Shown here: in pieces, positions 1-10,110 of the stretch | Position numbering within the stretch: the first letter of the stretch is position 1 | Layout: every line of letters begins with the position of its first letter | Source: Aquatica leii | Lineage: Eukaryota; Arthropoda; Insecta; Coleoptera; Lampyridae | Direction of reading: 5' to 3' | DNA length: 64,000 nt | Assembly: GCA_035610365.1 (NCBI GenBank) | Contig: CM069432.1 | Span: forward strand, 163,926,035 to 163,990,034 | Made by a program: the position numbers and the translations under genes | Notes under the pieces: generated by a model | Databases searched by the model: none | What the model was told of the DNA's origin: nothing | Seen by the model: the letters and a program-made list of their open reading frames with translations, nothing else

Positions 1-49
1 TAGATCTGTTACATCTTATACGAGTATTTATTATAGTATGTGAACTTAC

Positions 50-313
50 CTTGTCACACTGTAAATTTACACGTGCAGTGCGTTTTAAATTATCATATAA
101 ATCGTGCAGCTGCTTTGCTGAACGATTGCCATTTTGATTTTGGCAATTAAAATTCACAGCAATTTCTTCCCATGCCAGTTTTTTTTTGGCTAAAGTTACG
201 CCGTCTGTTTTTTTATTATCTATTATATCGCTATACTTCGACGTAACTAAATCAAATAAAACATTTTATTCATTTTCAGAAAAAAATTTCCCACGAATTC
301 TTAAGTTTTCCAT
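50..313 (-). pseudogene. Myb/SANT-like DNA-binding domain exon of a Harbinger-type element
   Basis: Reading on the minus strand from an ATG at 313, the translation begins MENLRIRGKFFSENE, meets an in-frame TAA, then continues as a Myb/SANT-like domain. Its core has the regularly spaced aromatic and basic residues of that fold (AWEEIAVNFN, then QLHDLYDNLKRTAR). The exon ends at position 50 in a good donor (AAG|GTAAGT), so the gene continues off the left edge. Domains like this are known as DNA-binding accessory proteins of PIF/Harbinger transposons and in MSANTD-type host proteins. The early stop makes this copy a pseudogene. Assignment to Harbinger is inference; a decayed host MSANTD gene is the alternative. 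Confidence 0.6.
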
Positions 314-419
314 CATTCAATTCGCACGCAAACAATAAGATTCAGACTTTCGAACTTCAAATTTTGTTTCAGACAGTTCTTTTTTTTTAAATTTCGTGTT
401 ATCTATAGGTACCAACATA

Positions 420-558
420 AAATAAAATAATTAATCCGCGATTAGTTAAGTCTCCGTTTAATTGGTTCAAGAAACCGAATGATATTTTAACGCTCCGTTA
501 ATTATAAGTCTCGATTAGTTAATCCTCGATTAAATGTTTATTCTAGAAACCGGCCATA
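420..558. repeat. TTAATCG-rich end of the Myb/SANT element
   Basis: The stretch repeats the idea ATTAGTTAA / CGATTAA / CTCCGTTTAATT several times in both orientations and ends, read on the minus strand, at CTATGGCCGGTTTCTAGAA. It lies exactly where the neighbouring hAT reading frame stops matching its family. I read it as the terminal region of the inserted Myb/SANT element. No second end is in the window, so terminal inversion cannot be confirmed. Confidence 0.4.
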
Positions 559-559
559 G

Positions 560-1818
560 ATAAATTAGATTTCAGAATTGCCCAGCGTTTAGTAGAAGCT
601 GAAAAAGATACAAACAGTTCTTAAACTAAAGAGAAAAAGTTGATGCTCAATGTATTCGATTTTGCGGCATCATTGACGACTAAATTTAGGATATGATTGC
701 AACAAGGAACAAAAAAATCTCGCGGATTAAAATCCAAAATTTTTTTTGTTGATCATTATGCCTACCACGCATATTTGCTCCATTGTCGTAACCCTGACCC
801 CGCAAATCGTTGATATTTAATTTCAACCAACACATAATTTATAGGACGAAATAATAAAAAATGTTCTTCTATACTAATTTCCGTGCTCTTTAAATTAACA
901 AATCTTATACAAACTGAAATTTGTTCTTGGTGACTAGAGTCAGGAGTGCAGTCTACTAGTATTGAATAATATTTTGCCTTTTTAGTTAGTTCTAAAATTT
1001 TGGATTTGATATTTTCACCGATCAACTTGATTACTTCATTTTCTATTTTATTCCCGAGATAGTTTTTGTGATCTTTTATTTGGGAGCGTTTAGTATGTTC
1101 TGACATAATTGGGTCAAATTTGGAAACCATTTCTATACATTTTAAAAATTTACCTTTGTTTTTCTCAAACAACTTATTACTACTTCCACGAAAAGCTAAA
1201 TTTTGATGATCTAAAAACTGAATCACGTAGAAAATTCTTTCTATAACAGCTTGCCAGTATTTAGTTCTCTGTTTAAATATTTTGAATTTCAGAATCAGTT
1301 ATTTTATTTTTATTAAAACGGTTAGAAAGATCTAGCAATTTAAGAACATTTTTGATATGTAACTTGCTCTTTTCATGAATGTTTAAATGTTCACTTAAAT
1401 GCTGCCACTCATTGTAACCAGATTCATCACTAAGGCGAACAGATTTCAAATCACTGTCATTAAAAATTGCAACAGAAGCAGTAAAGTGATTTTTTGTTGT
1501 TTCGGAATACAACAACCAAAAACAATCAATTTTTTCTTTGTTTGGTAAAATTCTAAAGAAGTAACTATTACAAGACTTACGCCCCGACTTCGAAGTATCT
1601 CTCGGATAAATATCTTTTTTGTTTTGATAATGAGCAAGGCCACGTTCTACTAATTCTTGAAAATGATTATTGTTTTCTAGAAGATGAGTTTCTTGTCTGC
1701 TGCTGATACTTGTTTTAAGTACAGGTTCAGAATATTGGGATTCACCTGTATTATTGTTGTTATTAATATTTGGCAAAATAGATTTGGGTTTTGAAAAAAA
1801 AATGCTTAATTTAGACAT
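560..1818 (-). pseudogene. hAT-type transposase remnant (TTF zinc finger plus DUF4371)
   Basis: Two minus-strand frames join into the N-terminal half of a hAT-like transposase of the ZMYM1/DUF4371 kind. Frame 1818-1273 carries the TTF-type region (YPRDTSKSGRKSCNSYFFR, then WLLYSETTKNHF, then GYNEWQHLSEHLNIHEKS); the cysteine pair usual for this finger is not visible. After a frameshift near 1,290, the second frame holds the RNase H-like start (KYYSILVDCTPD, with the first acidic residue) and GQGYDNGANMRGRHN. Another frameshift near 710 leads into FVPCCNHILNLVVNDAAKSN and STKRWAILKSN, where homology stops at ~558. The C-terminal dimerisation region is missing. It is clearly dead, with at least two frameshifts and stops. 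Confidence 0.8.
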
Positions 1819-1899
1819 GGTTTTCCAGTTCTTACTCTCTTTTTCTTTTATTCAGAAAATTTCGGTATCCAGACAATTTCTTCTTTTTTCTGACATCCT

Positions 1900-3180
1900 G
1901 TATACTATAAAGAAATTAAAACGTAAGTAAATAACATGACAAATTATTCATGAAAAATGGAAATGTTTCGACGTCTCAAACTCAACCTCGTAAGTATCTC
2001 TTAACTTTACTTATTTCAAGTTATTTCAAAGTTTCTAAATTTTTATAAATAGTAATATAAGTGCTTATCCATTACTTTGTTTGAATTTATTTCAATTAAC
2101 AATAATGTTTATATGATCAAATATAAAAGGATTTTTGAGATTCAAGTTTGTGGCGTTTAATGTTTTAATAAATATAAAATAAAAAATAAATTTTAGATGA
2201 ACTCACCTTAACTCACAACACACACTATAAAGTCTGCAAAACTACAAAAAAGTTTTAAAAGCAGATATCTTTTACCTCATGCACCTTTTCACTTCGCTAA
2301 GTTAATTATCGATCGGGCATCAGGCAACAAATGAAATCGCGACCGATGCAGCGTTTAAATATATAAAGTTGCGTACATTGCAAGCTCAGACAGGAAAAAA
2401 ACGCTTGTTCGCTCGTTGGCTAGTTGCAAGCCAATTTTAAAGCTCAAACATGAATAAAATCAGATTTGTTTGAGTTTACACAACTCATGTTATCATGTTA
2501 CGTATTACTTATTTGATCAAACAAATGCTACTATTGCGTACTCCATGCATCCATACTCCATGTAAAAATATCGATCAGAAATTAGCTGTTGTTCGTAGAA
2601 ATAACGCTGCAATTAAATACAGAATTTAAAGTAATCAATGAGGTTAAGGTACAAAGGTTACATTTAAAAAATGTTATAAATACACTTACCTTGTTCAAAT
2701 AACAGCGTTTCAAAAAGTCTTGACAAAAACTAACTGAATAACTACGAATTCTTCAGAAAACAGGAGGTAAAGATGTAAACAAACCCAACGCAATAAAGGA
2801 ATTTTGATAGTAATTTAATTTTTCAAGCGGACGGTACTTGCTCATTGTGATTGGTTGAAACATTTACCGCTTCAAATTTTTAAAGTTAGTTCACATATTT
2901 TCCAGAGAATTTGTGTACTTCGGTGCTCTGTACTAGTACTAACATCCTTGATAAGTCTAACATCTAAAAATGATAGAGATCCATTTTTTACCATTTCAAA
3001 AGTAAATTTTAGATGTGGATTTTTAATTGTTGAAAACGCGTAAGGTATTAGTAATTTCTGTTTTAAGAATACATGTAACTATATCATCAACATAGCATAA
3101 TATAAATGTTGGTGTGTAAGTCAAATTGTTTTCAACATATTTTAGTAGATCGTGCATTGTGAGATTAGCTAATGTAGCTG
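1900..3180. other. Intergenic, no gene recognised
   Basis: AT-rich sequence upstream of the hAT remnant. I see no coding similarity; the 62-codon plus-strand frame at 2855-3043 resembles no family I know. The far end of the hAT element should lie here, but no terminal inverted repeat could be paired because its partner is lost. Confidence 0.4.
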
Positions 3181-3242
3181 ACGTTTAAAATCATTTTACG
3201 CAAGACGTTTTTAAATGTTTAAGATTGGCTTAAATCAAAATT

Positions 3243-4154
3243 TAAGATAATCTTACTAAACAAGTTGCTCTAAAATGTTGTTTTATTTTATTTAAGATCG
3301 TCTTACATCAGACGATTTTAAGCTACAACTTCGTCTAGTTTCGGAATATTTGTGTGGCTTAAAATTTTATAGTCTGCGCTACTTTTTGTTACGGTAAACA
3401 CCAATTCCTACACGATGACTAACGAAACAAGGATAACAATTAGCGGGTTCTACATATTAAATTGAATTAAGAAAAACACTATTCTGTCACTGTTATTTAT
3501 TTAATTGTTTTATCTTTTTAGCACTAAAAAGAAAAAAAATGGAAATAAAAACTGATTTTTCTAAAGAAATCAAGATTGGACTAACTAATTCAACATGAGC
3601 AAAAAACGTTTATTTAAAATATACAATGTCTTCGAACTGCAGTAGGCAGAAGCTAAAGCTAAATTAGATAAAATAAAATAAATTTTTTTTATAAATATAA
3701 AGAATTCTAACATAAAAAACGTTTTAATAAAATCAAACTTTTATATGTTTTTTTTGTATTGAATTATATTTTAAAAATCTGCATAGTTTATTCCCTTTAT
3801 TATTATTAGGGATAGTTAGGTACTTGAACATTAAGAGAAAAAAAAAATTTTTTTATTCTTCAATATTTTAAAACCTGGAATAACTGTCCTTTTGTCATTT
3901 TCCTCAATTCACATCTTGCCCAACAACAATGTCGTACAATCTTATTTCCATGATATGGTTAAAATTTACTGATCAAACACGTTTTAAGTCTACGTTGTAG
4001 TTGACTTAAATAATAATAATGATTTTAGTAAAAATGTGTGGTTAGGCACCCTAATAAGACGATCTTATTAGCACTATGAATACATTCGTTGTTAAGACAG
4101 AGCTTATTTCAAATAAGTATTAACTATGAATGTAGCAAAAATAAGATTATCTTA
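3243..4154. repeat. Candidate MITE with four TAAGA-N3-TCTTA palindromes
   Basis: Four 13 bp palindromes of the form TAAGA-N3-TCTTA occur at 3243-3255, 3293-3305, 4055-4067 and 4142-4154. The outer pair has TAA/TTA in the centre and the inner pair TCG/CGA, so the two ends mirror each other over 912 bp. No reading frame lies between them. This arrangement fits subterminal binding sites of a non-autonomous DNA transposon, but the outer boundaries and a target duplication were not found. Confidence 0.4.
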
Positions 4155-4511
4155 GGTAAGAGGACAGATTTAGACTTTTAGAAACGTTGCCTTATAAATA
4201 GTATAAAGTGTTTGTCTTGGCCCTTCTAAGTGAAGAATAAAAAATTAGTTGCAATAGATATAGAGGACGACTAAGAATTTTACAAAAAAATAAATGTTTA
4301 ATAAATAATGAAAAGTTACATTTTAAGAACCTTATATTAATCATAACCATCTAATTTTTTTAAGTTTAAATAGAAATAAAAATTACATAAATTTAACATT
4401 ATGAATTGGTGCGTATTTGATGTCAGTAGAATCGGTGATTGTAGATAACTAAAACATTTTTACAAACATGTACATTTAAACATAACGCCGTTTGTAATAA
4501 AATAGTAATAT

Positions 4512-4709
4512 TGTAGAAGGCGTCTTGATTTTATAATATATATATTTTACTAAACGTTTACAAAATTTATACAAAACATTAAAACATAAACGGTCAGGAT
4601 CAAAAACGTAAAAACGAATAATCGGTGAAAAAACTTCTCTCCCCCCTTTTTCCTTACCAACTTACATTAAACACTAAACACTGTTACCAACTTAAATACC
4701 AAGCCTACA
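4512..4709 (-). repeat. gypsy-1 3' LTR
   Basis: A 198 bp direct copy of 9003-9201, starting TGTAGAAGGCG and ending AAGCCTACA. For the minus-strand element this is the downstream LTR. The internal sequence that abuts it (minus strand) reads AGGACAGCCGAGC, a weak purine-rich tract in the expected polypurine position. Confidence 0.93.
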
Positions 4710-4916
4710 GCTCGGCTGTCCTGACAATTATGATATCCCACGATCATAACTGTCTTACAACGTTCGTAAGATAAATAACTAACGATAAAACACATTACTT
4801 CAAATTACTTAATCTAAGCATAGTAATCTTACAAGTTTAATACAATAATCAACAAATAATAACTACCTATAAAACAGCTAATTCTAAAATACTCAAACAT
4901 TGTATTAATTGAACTG

Positions 4917-5525
4917 TTAATTAATCATTGAATAGTTTTGATGAGCTAACCAGGGTTTCATTTGTGCTGGTTCACAAACCGTTTCAAAGGGTATTTGTGT
5001 TATTTGAAAACCATCCATGTCGCCTACAATGTACCTATCATTGTCAAGCACCTTTTTGATAACATATGGTCCTTTATACTTGGGTAAAAGCTTTCGATTA
5101 TAACCTGAGTAAATATCATAATTTTTTATAACTACACAGTCATTGACTTTATAAATAGTCGGCTTTTTACGTTTACTGTCATATGTCTTTTTATTTTGTT
5201 CTTGGACTTTATTTATGTTACTAACAGCATTACTTCTAATATTTGCCAAATCTCTATCAACATTAAACTCGTTTTCTAAAAATAATTTTAAATCATTATC
5301 TACATCATCCTCCTGGTTAATACCAAATAAAATTTTACTAGGAGTATCTCCAATGGATCTATGGATTGTGTTATTTAGAGAAAATTCGACTTTATGGAGA
5401 ACTTCATCCCATTTTTCAGGAGACTCACAAATTTTTGATAACATTGGTGTAATACACCTATTTAACCTTTCGACTTGTCCGTTTGCATGTGGAGTGTGTG
5501 CAGCTACTAAAACGTGATCAATATT
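4917..5525 (-). pseudogene. gypsy-1 integrase C-terminal part
   Basis: The frame picks up the end of the integrase core with the catalytic glutamate in HANGQVERLNRCITPML, then WDEVLHKVEFSLNNTIHRS and TPSKILFGI. It closes with a C-terminal SH3-like/GPF-type region (LLPKYKGPYVIKKVLDNDRY) that ends about 200 bp before the 3' LTR. It follows the previous fragment after one frameshift. There is no envelope-like frame between it and the LTR. Confidence 0.9.
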
Positions 5526-5578
5526 ATTTTCAACGATGAATGTTTTGAAATCTTTTGATGTGAAACAACTTCCCTCGA

Positions 5579-6544
5579 TCAGATATGACTCTTTGGCTTA
5601 CTGTAAGATCTGAAATAAGAATCTAAATGTTTTAAAACTTCGTAAGTTTGAGTTGTTTTACACACATAAAGCCCACAAAATTTCGAGAACGCGTCGACGA
5701 TTACGAAAACATATTTGTTATTTCTAGAAGTTCTTTCTAGGGGACCGTAATGGTCTATATGGACTGTTTGGAAAGGCAAATCACCTTTTGGAATAGGGTG
5801 TAAAAAACCTTCACTCTTTCCACTACTTGGCGAATAAAATATACATTTTAAGCAATTAGAAATATAGTTTTTAACTTTGTTACGAATGTCTGGGAACCAA
5901 TATAATCTAAGAATACAATCTACAGTTTTATCAGTGCCGCAATGACCAAAATTTTCATGGCACGATCTAATAACATTTTCTTCTAAACATGAAGGGACTA
6001 CAAACAATAAACCATTTTTAAATTTTCTGTATACAAGACCTTCTCTCACTTCATAAAATTTATTTTCCTCTTTTTCTAATCTTTGCCTAATTTCAGAAAT
6101 TGTGCTATCTAAATTTTGTTTTACTGCCAAAACCTGTTCAAAACTATTACCTTCTAGTACTAAAATATTATGTGCTCTGCTTAGCGCGTCTACGTGGTAC
6201 ATTCTTCCACTTGGCCTATGTTCAATGGTGAATTGATAATTTTGGAAAAGCATAGCCCATCTAGAAATTCTTGGATTTACATCTGTTTTTGATAATGTGA
6301 GACGAAAACTGTTACAGTCAGTGATCACTTTAAAACTAATCCCATAAATGTAAGTGTGAAATCTTTTGAAAGCGTACACCACAGCCAAGCATTCCAACTC
6401 AAAACTATGATATTTTGCCTCGACTGGGGTTGTACGTTTACTGAAATACGAAACCGGTTGAAATTTGCCTGAATTCTGCTTTCTTTGCATAAGTATAGCT
6501 CCATAACCAAGTGAATCCAGCCTCACAGTGTAACTCTGTTTCAA
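5579..6544 (-). pseudogene. gypsy-1 RNase H and integrase N-terminal part
   Basis: The first third is RNase H (YGAILMQRK, then YHSFELECLAVVYAFKRFH with the catalytic glutamate, then VITDCNSFRLTL with a catalytic aspartate). The H2C2 integrase zinc finger follows (HENFGHCGTDKTVDC...CLKC). The integrase core begins at FQTVHIDHYGPL with the first catalytic aspartate and continues to VFVIVDAFSKFCGLYV with the second. A frameshift near 5,579 cuts the core before its glutamate. Integrase would join the DNA copy to the host chromosome. Confidence 0.92.
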
Positions 6545-6688
6545 GTTCTGGCGAATAAATCGCTAATACAGGACTAGAAATTAACTTACTCTTTTAGAAT
6601 CTCAAAGCCCTGTTCCTCATCGAGTGAAAATTGAAACTTAGAATTCTTTTAAGAAGATCGTAAAGAGGTTTAGCTACTAAAGAAAAAA

Positions 6689-7384
6689 TTAGGTATAAAC
6701 CTTTCGAAAATAGCTTGCAAAACCAACAAATTTGTGGACATCAGAAATATTTTTGGTGTAGGGGTAACTTGTTATGCATTCAATACTTGATGGATTAGGG
6801 GTTATTCCAAGTTCACTTACACAATAGCCTAAATAAATTATTTTATAATTTAAAAATTGACACTTGTCTAAACGAAAGACAAGTCCATGTCTGGCAGCTA
6901 AATCGAAAACGGTGGTTAAAATGTCAAAATGTCCTTCAAGTGTATCTGTCGCAATTAATACATCGTCAAGATACAGAAGTATCTTATTTTCTCTAATTAA
7001 ATTCTGAAAAATCTCGTTGATGAATCTTTGGAAAACGCGAGGTGCATTGGTAAGACCAAACGGACACCTTAAATATTCGAATTGGCCTAAAGGAGTCACA
7101 AAAGACGTGTATTTAATAGAATCTTCTGCCATTTTAATATGGTGGAATCCATTTTTTAAATCAAGAGATGTGAAAAATTTTTTGTTTCTCATTAAATCTA
7201 AATGATCGTCTATAAGTGGCACTGGATAATTTTCTTTTACTGTAATGGCGTTTAGAGCACGGTAATCTACACATAGACGAACTTCATTATTTTTCTTTCG
7301 TACTAATACAATAGGACTACTATATGGGGAAGTGCTTGGTCTGATGATGTGTTCGGATAATAATTTATCTAAAATGGTTTTCAA
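6689..7384 (-). pseudogene. gypsy-1 reverse transcriptase part of pol
   Basis: An open stretch of 231 codons covers nearly the whole RT domain: the VRLCVDYRALNAITVK block, the first catalytic aspartate in SLDLKNGFHHIKM, the FGLTNAPRVFQRF block and the YLDDVLIAT box with the paired catalytic aspartates. It ends in the connection region (VHKFVGFASYFRK). The upstream finger region and the link to the protease (7385-7731) are in other frames, and a frame change near 6,690 separates it from RNase H. The catalytic residues themselves are present. Confidence 0.92.
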
Positions 7385-7731
7385 TTTTTCTTCTCGGAAA
7401 ATGACAAACGTCGAGGTCTGAAATGAAATTGATCCTCTTTCTTTAAAAGTATCAACATCCCAAATTATTCAATGCACTACTTACATTAAAATTTCTAACA
7501 TAACAACTATACAATTCTTCAATTTTATGTTTGTGATCTAATTTTGAATTTATATTTAATTCTGTTTGATTTGTACAATCTAATTCTATACCTAAAATGT
7601 CATTTGAAAAGTCACTAAAATTATCGTGGTACCTAATAACTATTTGACCATTCGAAAATTAATCGTTAAATTCTGATTTGAAATAAAGTTTTTACCTTAT
7701 AAACAATAAAATATCATAGTATTCTCAGGTA

Positions 7732-8909
7732 CTACGTAAAATTTGATATCGATGTCAAAATTAAAACACTAACTTTAGTTTCAAAACTTCCTAATACGAT
7801 TAATTTAGAACCGTTGATACCAGTGTAACCACTGTCATCATCAATTTTCTTTAAAAGACTAGAATCCACATAAGTATTCTTTAATAAACTAATAGCACTA
7901 CCTGAGTCTAACATGGCATTTAAATTATATGTACATCCAATATCATAAATATTACTCTTAAAACAAAGGGGGATTACATACGGTATTTTACCAACCTCGG
8001 TTTGAACGACATTTGTGGTGCTATCGGCAGGAACTCGAGAAATTCTTTTGTCGGGACAATCCCTTAACTGGTGATCTGTCTTGCCGCATCGGAAACAACT
8101 TCCCTTTTCTCTTTTCGGTTGTCTACATTCATCTGTCTTATGGTTGCTGCGATAGCAATTGAAACATTTTTGAATTCGGTCTTGACTTGTATTGGATATG
8201 TTGTGAGATTGGTTTGGGATACTTCTTAATTCAAATCTTCTACTGGGACCTGCAGTTGCATGACTGTTTCGGTCACTGCTGGTAACACCCGACATTACTT
8301 GTAAAAGTCTTTCCGTAGATTGAAAGCATTGCATTCGACCCTGGGATTGCAGTACTGAGTTGTCAAAGCCATCAATAAGGTAATCGATCAAGTCTTGTTC
8401 ACAAACACCAGCCCGATTGCCTAACATAATTTTATCACAATAATAATCAGCAAACCTTTCATTACTTTTCCATCGTCTTGCTTCAAATTGCTTCATTAAA
8501 CAAACTTGGTCTGGCCTACTTATAAACATGGTCTTTAATGCAGTCTTTAAGACTCTCCATGGCATCGCTAAGTGCTCCACTTTTGAATGATACCATTTCA
8601 AAGCAGCGTCCTTAAATTTTAAAACAGCAATCATATGCATTCTAGCATCTTCTATCTCATATAATTCTTGTATTTTATCATCTCGCAACACTCATGATTC
8701 TGCATCAATATCATTGCTGCTGCCACTAATCAAGTATTAACGTGCACGCTTCATTTGTTTGAAATTGTATTAACATTGTTGGTAACTACATTATTTGAAT
8801 TATTATTAAATAAAATAATAGCTTTTACAGTAGCTTGAATGATGTCTTCAGCACTCATCTGCAAATCTTTGATTGAGGTTTGCATTTCTTCATTCGAATG
8901 GTTCGCCAT
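7732..8909 (-). pseudogene. gypsy-1 gag with protease
   Basis: The frame starts at ATG 8909 (MANHSNEEMQTSIK), runs into a stop near 8,756 and resumes in another frame from about 8,740, with one more stop just before the long open stretch 8691-7732. That stretch holds the capsid-like region (FKDAALKWYHSKVEHL, LIDYLIDGFDN), two CCHC zinc knuckles (CFNCYRSNHKTDEC and CFRCGKTDHQLRDC) and an aspartic protease beginning at the LDSGSAISLL active-site motif near 7,900. Gag would form the particle and bind RNA; the protease would process it. The early breaks make this copy non-functional. Confidence 0.88.
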
Positions 8910-8986
8910 TTTCATAAATCCTTAAAACGTGTTTAAAAATAATCTTGGAATATTTCGTTAATCGCCACTTCAATTTAGTTATTCAT

Positions 8987-9000
8987 ATCCCACTTCTGAA
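8987..9000 (-). other. Primer-binding site of gypsy-1
   Basis: Two bases after the LTR, the minus strand reads TTCAGAAGTGGGAT. The same 14 bases follow the LTR ends of the second gypsy at the same 2-base offset. The position is that of a tRNA primer site. From general knowledge it looks like the 3' part of a leucine-type tRNA, but I could not align it to a tRNA. Confidence 0.7.
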
Positions 9001-9002
9001 TC

Positions 9003-9201
9003 TGTAGAAGGCGTCTTGATTTTATAATATATATATTTTACTAAACGTTTACAAAACTTATACAAAACATTAAAACATAAACGGTCAGGATCAAAAACGT
9101 AAAAAACGAATAATCGGTAAAAAAACTTCTCTCCCTCCTTTTTCCTTACCAACTTACATTAAACACTAAACACTGTTACCAACTTAAATACCAAGCCTAC
9201 A
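9003..9201 (-). repeat. gypsy-1 5' LTR
   Basis: A 199 bp direct copy of 4512-4709. Differences seen include an extra A in two A-runs, a G/A change in the CGGT(G/A)AAA segment and C/T changes. It should carry the element's promoter, but no clear TATA element or initiator can be singled out. Confidence 0.93.
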
Positions 9202-9663
9202 ATATCAACATTTGTTTATAATTTCAACACAAATAATACTTGTCTGTGCATGTTGAATAAAATTTTTCGGAAGGGATTAATGATAAGAAATAATTATGAA
9301 CAACGATCTTTATTTATTTCACTTTAATCGAAGTAATGATGTAATACACAAACATCCAATTACATGTTAAGGTCAGCGTAGTATACAAAGTACAATATAG
9401 TTAAAAAGGGCAGTAAGTAAATAAATACCTCATATGAATTTGAGCTTACAACTGAGTGTTAACATCAGTGCCAAACCATCTACCAATATATAACAGTATT
9501 TACTTACACATTATAATAACAAACAGCTTACGAAATTACTATTATTAATCACACAGTTTTTTTAAGTCTATGCAACAAAATGGTATAAATATATAATCAT
9601 TTTACATCATTTAGAAAAATACATCAAATGTTGGATTTTTCGGAGAGCATTCATATTATACCT
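9202..9663. other. Spacer between gypsy-1 and the synaptotagmin 3' end
   Basis: AT-rich, with no open frame of note. It may include 3' untranslated sequence or the polyadenylation site of the minus-strand synaptotagmin (TTTATT on this strand reads AATAAA on the other, for example near 9,306), but no site can be chosen with certainty. Confidence 0.3.
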
Positions 9664-9794
9664 TTACTTTAGGAAATCTCTCCAGGTGACGTTGGAGGAG
9701 TTGAGCAAACACAATCCAATTTTTTCACAACTAGCACCATCTTTAAAACGAATTATTTTGCTGTCCAATTTTAAAAAGTGCTGGTAAACTTCAC
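9664..9794 (-). other. Candidate extra or 3'-UTR exon of the synaptotagmin gene
   Basis: On the minus strand, TTTTAG at 9,795-9,800 is a plausible acceptor. One frame after it stays open for about 43 codons to a TAA at 9664-9666 (starts GEVYQHFLKLDSK, ends VTWRDFLK). The preceding exon carries a donor-like AG|GTAATT across its own stop codon. Splicing there to 9794 would create AGG TGA, so the protein would end at the same arginine and this piece would be untranslated. Whether it is transcribed is unknown. Confidence 0.3.
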
Positions 9795-10110
9795 CTAAAA
9801 TAATCATAAAAATAGTTTATAATTTGGTTAAACTGCGTTTAACTTATGATAATACTGTATACCATAAAAAAACTGATTTAAGAAATACACCAAGAAAGTA
9901 TGTTATTTATAATGTTATAAATTTTGATATAGTCAAATGAAATAAATTCTACAAAAAATATAATTAATGAATTTGAACTAATTTTTTTAAAATGTTACTT
10001 CTAAGGTGTAGTTAATTTTTTAAATTTTTATGTATGTTTGTATTTTGTAATTAAAACAATTAAATCGGTTAGTAGATGTTTAGTTTATGGACAAAGCAAC
10101 AACACTTGAA

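Larger units (their letters stand above)
4512..9201 (-). mobile_element. Ty3/gypsy LTR retrotransposon, full structure, gypsy-1
   Basis: A complete 4.69 kb element on the minus strand. Both LTRs begin TGTAG and end CTACA in plus orientation (4512-4709 and 9003-9201) and differ by only a few substitutions and single-base indels. ATAT flanks the element at 4508-4511 and 9202-9205, a 4 bp duplication as expected for gypsy. Inside, reading from 9002 down, are a primer-binding site, gag with two zinc knuckles, aspartic protease, reverse transcriptase, RNase H and integrase. The order protease-RT-RNase H-integrase places it in Ty3/gypsy. The similar LTRs suggest a fairly recent insertion, yet gag and pol both carry frame breaks, so this copy cannot encode full proteins. 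Confidence 0.93.

Noticed and set aside
2855..3043. 62-codon plus frame
   Set aside because: No similarity and no supporting signals in AT-rich DNA.
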